From Gemmatimonadota bacterium (GTDB lineage Bacteria; Gemmatimonadota; Gemmatimonadetes; Gemmatimonadales; GWC2-71-9), in assembly GCA_025357945.1 (NCBI GenBank), contig JANYLJ010000071.1:1-37496 (forward strand): a stretch of DNA of 37,496 bases, read 5' to 3'. Below are positions 32,927-37,496 of this stretch, in pieces. Both the position numbers and the translations under genes were made by a program. Position 1 is the first letter of the stretch, and each line of letters starts with the position of its first letter. The notes under the pieces were generated by a model. That model made no database searches, was not told the DNA's origin, and saw nothing but the letters and a program-made list of their open reading frames with translations.

Positions 32927-35692
32927 ATGCCGCACATCCACCAGATCGCCGTCGCACTCCTCGCGATCGCGCTGCCGTCGACGTCTGCCCAGTCTCCACT
33001 CACCGTCACCGGCTTGCGCTGGGAATATCGCGCCAACCCCGTCGGTACCGACGCCATCCACCCGCGCCTGAGTTGGCGACTTGAAAGCAGTGAGCGCAAC
33101 ACGATCCAGAGCGCGTACCAGGTCCAGGTCACCACCGACTCGACCGACCTCCGCACCGGTCACCGCGTCCTCTGGGACTCCGGCAAGATCCCCACCGATG
33201 CCTCACTCTTTCAGCCGTACGGCGGCCCGCCCATTCATTCGCGCACCCGCTACTACTGGCACGTACGCGTCTGGGATGCCCGCGGGCACGCGTCCGCGTG
33301 GAGTACCGCCGCCTTCTGGGAAACCGGACTTCTCAACCGCAGCGACTGGACGGCGCAGTGGATCGGGCCACCAGCCTCCGCCCACGACTCGGCCGGCGCA
33401 CCGGCACCGATGTTCCGTCGCGCCTTCGACGTGCAGGGAAGGGTACTGTCTGCGCGCGTCTACATCACCAGCCGCGGCTTGTACGAACTCCACCTCAACG
33501 GACACCGCGTGGGCGACGATCTCTTCACCCCAGGCTGGACCGGCTACCACACGCGCCTGCAATACCAGACCTACAACGTCACCAACCTCCTCGTCCCGGG
33601 TGCCAATGCCGTCGGCGCCGTTCTCGGCGACGGCTGGTATCGCGGCTACCTCGGCTTCTCCGGCACCAAGAACGACTACGGCACCAAGGTCGCCCTGCTG
33701 ATGCAGCTGGAGATCCGTTACGCAAACGGCCGCATTGTGCGCGTCACGTCCGATGGTGGCTGGAAGACGGCCACCGGCCCGATCCAGTACGCCGACATCT
33801 ATCGCGGCGAAACGTATGATGCACGCCTGGAGCGCAACGGCTGGTCCAGCGCGCACTACGACGACCGCGCCTGGCAACCGGTCGAGATCGCCGAAACCAC
33901 GACCGCAGCACTGCTGGCGCCCGTGTCAGAGCCGGTGCGTCGCACCCAGATCGTGACGCCGATCGCCATCCTCAAGTCACCGTCGGGCCAGACCCTGATC
34001 GACCTCGGCCAGAACATCACCGGCTGGGTGCGCCTGCGCGTCCGCGGCCGCGCCGGCACCACCGTGACACTGCGTCATGGCGAAGTGCTCGACAAGGCCG
34101 GCAACCTCTACACCGCCAACCTGCGCGCCGCCGACCAGGTCGATCGCTACATCCTCAAGGGCGACGGCGACGAGGTGTACGAACCGCACTTCACCTATCA
34201 CGGCTTCCGCTACGTCGCGATCGAAGGATTGCCTGCGCCCGCCACGCTCGAAACGATCGCCGGGATCGTGGTGCACAGTGATCTGGCCGAGACAGGAACG
34301 TTTGTGACGTCAGACACGATGATCAATCGGTTGCAGCAGAACATCCTCTGGGGCCAGCGCGGAAATTTCCTCGACGTACCGACGGACTGCCCGCAGCGCG
34401 ACGAACGCCTCGGCTGGACCGGCGACGCGCAGGTCTTTGCTCGGACCGCCAGCTTCAACATGAATGTCTCGGGCTTTTTCGCGAAGTGGCTCGCCGACCT
34501 CGCCGCCGACCAGCACCCCGGCGGCAGCGTGCCGTGGGTCATTCCCAATCCGCTCGGTGGCGATTCGATGCGTTATGCATCGGCCGCTGGCTGGGCCGAT
34601 GCATCGACGGTGGTGCCGTGGACGATGTACCTCATGTATGGTGATCGCGGCGTGCTCGAGCGGCAGTTTGAGAGCATGCGGCGGTGGGTGGACTACGCCC
34701 GGCGGCGCGCGGGTTCCGCGCTGCTCTGGAAGACCGGCGACCAGTTCGGCGACTGGCTTGCGTTGCACAGCGATGATGCATCGTATCCAGGAGCCACGAC
34801 CGGCAAGGATTTCATCGCCACGGCGTACCTCGCCCATTCCGCCGACCTCGTCGCGCGCGCCGCGGCAGTGCTCGGTCGCCGGGACGACGCCCAGCAATAC
34901 CGGGCGCTCTTCAACCAGGTGCGCGACGCGTTTCGGCGCGAGTTCGTGTCGCCCAACGGGCGCGTGAGCGAGAACACCCAGACGGCCTACGCCCTCGCCC
35001 TCAACTTCGGCCTGCTGACTGACGCGGAGACCGCCGGCGCCGCCCGTCGGCTCGTGGATGACATTCGTGCGCACGACGGACACCTCACCACCGGCTTTCT
35101 CGGCACGCCCGAACTGACCCACGCGCTCTCGCGCAATGGATACCTGGATGCAGCGTACGGCCTATTGATGCAACGCAGCTATCCGTCGTGGCTCTACCCG
35201 ATCACGCGCGGCGCCACCACGATGTGGGAGCGGTGGGACGGGATCCGCCCCGATGGGTCGTTCCAGGACGTGTCGATGAACTCATTCAATCACTACGCCT
35301 TCGGGGCCATCGGTGACTGGATGTATCGCACGATCGGTGGAATCGATATCGATCCGGAGGCGCCCGGGTACAAGCACGCGATCGTCGCACCGCGATCTGG
35401 CGGCGGCTTGACGAGCGCCCGCACCGAGCTGGAAACGGGGTACGGCAAGCTTGCGACGGCGTGGCGTATGGATGGTAACGCGTTTGTCCTCGACGTCACC
35501 GTGCCGGCCAACACGTCGGCGTCGGTCACGCTCTGGAATGCGAACGCAGAGAGCGCACTCGAAAGCGGAACGCCGCTGCGCCAGGCGCCGGGCGTGCGAT
35601 CAGTGCAGCAACGCGGCAACGACGTGACCTTGGAAGTGGGGTCGGGAACATATTCGTTCCGGGTACATCCGCCGCGTTCGTCGCGTCCTTGA
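32927..35692 (+). CDS. Secreted alpha-L-rhamnosidase (GH78)
   Basis: 921 aa from ATG 32927, which begins a signal peptide (PHIHQIAVALLAIALPSTSA, then QSPL); the frame is open upstream but has no signal-like sequence. Domain order matches GH78: N-terminal Ig-like domain (LRWEYRANPVGTDAIHPRLS), beta-sandwich domains with YITSRGLYELHLNGHRVGDD, the (alpha/alpha)6 barrel with DCPQRDERLGWTGDAQVF near residue 486 (catalytic acid region) and TTMWERWDG near 764 (second Glu), then FNHYAFGAIGDWMYRTIGGI and a C-terminal sandwich. It releases terminal rhamnose from plant or bacterial glycans. No transporter or regulator for rhamnose is next to it. Confidence 0.93.
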   Translation: MPHIHQIAVALLAIALPSTSAQSPLTVTGLRWEYRANPVGTDAIHPRLSWRLESSERNTIQSAYQVQVTTDSTDLRTGHRVLWDSGKIPTDASLFQPYGGPPIHSRTRYYWHVRVWDARGHASAWSTAAFWETGLLNRSDWTAQWIGPPASAHDSAGAPAPMFRRAFDVQGRVLSARVYITSRGLYELHLNGHRVGDDLFTPGWTGYHTRLQYQTYNVTNLLVPGANAVGAVLGDGWYRGYLGFSGTKNDYGTKVALLMQLEIRYANGRIVRVTSDGGWKTATGPIQYADIYRGETYDARLERNGWSSAHYDDRAWQPVEIAETTTAALLAPVSEPVRRTQIVTPIAILKSPSGQTLIDLGQNITGWVRLRVRGRAGTTVTLRHGEVLDKAGNLYTANLRAADQVDRYILKGDGDEVYEPHFTYHGFRYVAIEGLPAPATLETIAGIVVHSDLAETGTFVTSDTMINRLQQNILWGQRGNFLDVPTDCPQRDERLGWTGDAQVFARTASFNMNVSGFFAKWLADLAADQHPGGSVPWVIPNPLGGDSMRYASAAGWADASTVVPWTMYLMYGDRGVLERQFESMRRWVDYARRRAGSALLWKTGDQFGDWLALHSDDASYPGATTGKDFIATAYLAHSADLVARAAAVLGRRDDAQQYRALFNQVRDAFRREFVSPNGRVSENTQTAYALALNFGLLTDAETAGAARRLVDDIRAHDGHLTTGFLGTPELTHALSRNGYLDAAYGLLMQRSYPSWLYPITRGATTMWERWDGIRPDGSFQDVSMNSFNHYAFGAIGDWMYRTIGGIDIDPEAPGYKHAIVAPRSGGGLTSARTELETGYGKLATAWRMDGNAFVLDVTVPANTSASVTLWNANAESALESGTPLRQAPGVRSVQQRGNDVTLEVGSGTYSFRVHPPRSSRP

Positions 35693-35808
35693 CGTCGGCC
35701 AGGCCATACGCAGGCGGCAACACGAGTGGGTTGCTCTCGCGGTCAATATTGAACCGCGGCTGGCGAGAATCTTGCCGACACGCAGGCTATGGCGTGCTGA
35801 ACCGATCG

Positions 35809-36345
35809 TCAGCCCCCGAGCCCCGGCAACACCGGCGCTTCCGGCGGGTAGGTGATCACCGTGCCGTGCACCTTCGCAAACGGCGTCAGCTTGTGGGCCT
35901 CCGTGCGGGTCAGGCTGACGATTTCGTCGGCGGCGACGCCGTGCACCAGCAACGCATCGGCCAGCAGCGAGCGGTGACACCGCCACGGCACCGCTTCCGC
36001 ACACATCAACGCGATCCGCTCTCGGGTTGCGCGTTCGATCAGCTCCGCCAGCTCGGTCGCGAACTCCGGCGTCTGCATGTAGTCGGCGAAGCCGCGAAAC
36101 GACAGGTTTCGCCAGCCGGTGTTGAGCGAACCCGGGTGGCTGCGGCGAAAACCGCCGAGCCCGGCCGCGTGGGTGTAGTCGATACCGTGGCTGGCCAGCG
36201 CATCGGGGAGCGTCTCGCGGTTGAACTGCGGGTTGTGGCGAGAGCGCGGCACGGTGCGCACGTCGGTGAGGTGCGTCACCGCATGGGCCTTGAGCAGGGC
36301 GATGAACTCGTCGAGCGGCCGCGTTGAGTGACCCAGGGTCAGCAC
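35809..36345 (-). CDS. DUF488-family protein
   Basis: 178 aa from GTG 36345 (VLTLGHSTRPLDEF), which matches the usual family beginning a few residues before the GHST motif. An ATG at 36415-36417 would extend it by 24 residues and overlap the upstream gene by 47 bp, and remains possible. The core LTDVRTVPRSRHNPQFNRET, GLGGFRRSHPGS, FRGFADYMQTPEF and ALMCAEAVPWRCHRSLLADAL is complete; the CAE...CHR pair of cysteines is conserved in the family. The biochemical role of DUF488 is not settled. It lies directly downstream of a histidine phosphatase, probably in the same transcript. Confidence 0.88.
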   Translation of the reverse strand: MLTLGHSTRPLDEFIALLKAHAVTHLTDVRTVPRSRHNPQFNRETLPDALASHGIDYTHAAGLGGFRRSHPGSLNTGWRNLSFRGFADYMQTPEFATELAELIERATRERIALMCAEAVPWRCHRSLLADALLVHGVAADEIVSLTRTEAHKLTPFAKVHGTVITYPPEAPVLPGLGG

Positions 36346-36370
36346 CCCACGCTGCTGCGCGTGCGGCGTA

Positions 36371-36931
36371 TTACCTGCTGTCGTAGCGAGACGTCGCCAA
36401 CGACGCCCGGCCGTCATGGTACGCAATGACGTACACCTGATCGAACACGCTCCCTTTCCACTTCGACGGCTGCGGTGTGATCCCGAGTGCGGCAGCAAGC
36501 TGCGGGATCGCGTCATGGTTCCAGCAGATGATCACGGTCTTGCCGGCGTAGGCGGGGTTCGCCAGAATCAGCTTGGCCAGCGCGGTATAGTCCTTTCCGA
36601 GGTAGGGAGTCTGCACTGGGAGCTTGAGCGCCCGCGCCAGCGGTGCGACGGTTTCCTGGGTGCGCTGGCCGTCGTCATGCTTGGTGGTCCGTGTCGCGAA
36701 CACGGCCACCGGCAGGCCGAACTTGGTCATCAGCGGATCCGTCGTGATATAGGACACGAGCTGTTCGGCACGCTTCACCCCGGCTCGCGAAAGATGGGGG
36801 TCCGCGGGATCGGCCGGCTTTTCGGCGTGGCGGATCAGGATGATCTGCGCTGGTCGCGGCACCGGCGAATGGGGCAGTGCGGGCAGCGCGAGAACGGAAA
36901 GCAGGACGATTGTGCCTTTGGTCCAGATCAT
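36371..36931 (-). CDS. Exported histidine phosphatase-superfamily protein
   Basis: 186 aa from the ATG at 36929-36931; an AGGGG lies 9 nt upstream and the start opens a signal-like segment IWTKGTIVLLSVLALPALPH. The catalytic RHAE motif is in IILIRHAEKPADPADPHLS (about residue 33), the second Arg in FATRTTKHDDGQRTQET and the second catalytic His in VIICWNHDAIPQLAAALG, so the phosphatase centre is intact. At under 190 aa it is a short, single-domain member. It probably removes phosphate from small molecules in the periplasm. The frame is open further upstream through a remnant of another gene, which is why the longer reading is not used. Confidence 0.85.
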   Translation of the reverse strand: MIWTKGTIVLLSVLALPALPHSPVPRPAQIILIRHAEKPADPADPHLSRAGVKRAEQLVSYITTDPLMTKFGLPVAVFATRTTKHDDGQRTQETVAPLARALKLPVQTPYLGKDYTALAKLILANPAYAGKTVIICWNHDAIPQLAAALGITPQPSKWKGSVFDQVYVIAYHDGRASLATSRYDSR

Positions 36932-37035
36932 TGGGGTTTGCCCCTGGGCTGCAGATGGAACACTCGGCCGCATTCGGTGACGACGGCGATGTCGCGGCGC
37001 ACGATCCACAACGGTGACGACTGGATCGGCGCTGC

Positions 37036-37175
37036 TCACACGTGTCCGGCGCGTGGGCGGAGTCGAGTTCGGCTTCGATCCGGCCGAGGGACGTCGCGAT
37101 GGTGATCGGAATCGGGCGCTGGCCGGCGAGTGCAGTCGGTGCCGTCGTAACAAGGGCGAGTAGCAGGCGTCGCAA
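37036..37175 (-). pseudogene. 5' remnant of a peptidyl-prolyl cis-trans isomerase gene
   Basis: A TTG start (37173-37175) with AGGAG (37186-37182) 6 nt upstream opens a signal peptide (RRLLLALVTTAPTALAG) followed by PITIATSLGRIEAELDSAHAPDT. This is the start of cyclophilin-type isomerases (ETSLG.I..ELD...AP.T). The normal continuation (V.NFL.YV) is missing: after APDT the frame runs into unrelated Arg/Ser-rich sequence. The gene was cut after about 45 codons; its position immediately upstream of the phosphatase suggests the deletion joined the two. Confidence 0.6.
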
Positions 37176-37294
37176 GGTGGGCTCCTGAGGACGCTGGAAG
37201 ATACTGGCGTGCCTGTTTGCCATGTGCCGCGTGACATCGGCGTGGGTCCGCGCCGTCACGCGCGTCGTGTCATGCCGGTCCCAGGGACGACGGC

Positions 37295-37354
37295 TTGCAT
37301 ATCAACAAATGTCGGGATTATATACTTGACAAACACGGTCCCTACCGCTAGCTT
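37295..37354 (+). promoter_or_regulatory. Rightward promoter region (two candidates)
   Basis: In a locally AT-richer patch, TTGCAT (37295-37300) and TTATAT (37318-37323) are 17 bp apart; TTGACA (37326-37331, consensus) and TAGCTT (37349-37354) are also 17 bp apart. The second -10 sits in a palindromic string CCCTACCGCTAGCTTGCTAGGG (two halves around GCTAGC). Both fire toward the right edge. The TTGACA match is strong, its -10 weak. Confidence 0.5.
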
Positions 37355-37358
37355 GCTA

Positions 37359-37467
37359 GGGAAGCTCTGCACAGGTGACTCGCACGCTCTCCGGCGTGGA
37401 AAAGCCGGGTGCAGGACGGAGATTTCCCGTTCGGGATCGTCGCGTGGTGGCGTGATGCACCGCCACC
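37359..37467 (+). ncRNA. Candidate structured leader RNA of unknown class
   Basis: Starts just after the -10 at 37349-37354. Nested helices can be drawn: GGGAA/TTCCC (37359-37363 with 37424-37428), CTGCAC/GTGCAG (37367-37372 with 37409-37414) and CCGGC/GCCGG (37391-37395 with 37404-37408, loop GTGGAAAA), then a separate hairpin GGTGGCG/CGCCACC (37446-37452 with 37461-37467). TCCC-GTTC-GGGA (37425-37436) competes with the first helix, as in switching leaders. No known riboswitch core was recognised. An ATG at 37455 opens a frame to the window edge and could be the controlled gene. Confidence 0.35.
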
Positions 37468-37496
37468 TGACGTCGATTCGGTGCGGTGGACCCCAC

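Noticed and set aside
35693-35765. A minus-strand peptide RFNIDRESNPLVLPPAYGLA that looks coding-like
   Set aside because: Only about 25 codons before it becomes antisense to the rhamnosidase C-terminus; too short to call a remnant of any family.
37355-37430. Similarity of CTAGGGAAG...GGACGGAGA to the guanidine-I (ykkC) riboswitch outline
   Set aside because: The conserved internal segments (a GGTCCGAGAG-like motif and the AAAAGCCCGGGAGA-like end) are missing; only the flanks look alike.
1-37496. tRNA, rRNA, CRISPR arrays and insertion sequences
   Set aside because: No cloverleaf with a TTCRANY arm, no rRNA-like stretch, no regularly spaced repeats and no transposase or integrase frame was recognised on reading both strands by eye.

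Overview
The window is G+C-rich (roughly two thirds by eye) and gene-dense. Its gene content suggests a member of the Gemmatimonadota or a close relative. The clues are several large Hanks-type Ser/Thr kinases with C-terminal TolB-like propellers or TPR arrays, exported propeller-amidohydrolase enzymes, a large secreted zinc metalloprotease with a HEVGHTLGLDH site, a small YgaP-like membrane protein and a lone secreted alpha-L-rhamnosidase. The lineage is an inference from family content; no rRNA or tRNA gene is present to confirm it.

Layout. 1-2040: start of a kinase gene running off the left edge, a Phd/VapC toxin-antitoxin pair, then a graveyard of truncated genes (a kinase tail, the 3' end of an unrecognised gene, the first half of a nitroreductase). 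2047-5432: leftward block with an OPT-family transporter, a kinase relic, and an AbiEii-like nucleotidyltransferase toxin with its small partner behind a clear, apparently leaderless promoter. 5446-16742: kinase region. A leftward operon DinB - propeller kinase - TPR kinase faces a rightward pair propeller kinase - TPR kinase, so the same two-gene order occurs twice in mirror orientation, with kinase relics scattered around. 16776-20871: two lipoproteins (an amidohydrolase, and a BIG2 protein with three C-terminal repeats) and an NAD(P)-dependent beta-hydroxyacid-dehydrogenase-like enzyme. 20892-30772: the metalloprotease, divergent from two tandem overlapping propeller-amidohydrolases. 30852-36931: YgaP-like protein, a cytochrome b fused to a sulfite-oxidase-type molybdopterin domain, a GH78 rhamnosidase, a DUF488 protein and a histidine phosphatase. 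37036-37496: remnant of a peptidyl-prolyl isomerase, then an AT-richer promoter region followed by a foldable, non-coding-looking leader that runs off the right edge.

How the genes work together. The kinases are probably signalling proteins: two are membrane-anchored with an outward propeller as a possible sensor, and two are soluble with TPR arrays. The exported metalloprotease, propeller-amidohydrolases, amidohydrolase lipoprotein and rhamnosidase point to extracellular peptide and glycan scavenging, with the OPT transporter a plausible uptake route. None of these functional links is shown directly by the sequence.

Most notable items: the mirrored kinase cassettes and surrounding relics, including a 261-bp near-identical duplication; the AbiE-like pair with a leaderless promoter; the cytochrome b-molybdopterin fusion whose topology is hard to reconcile; the repeat architecture of the BIG2 lipoprotein; and the structured leader at the right edge.
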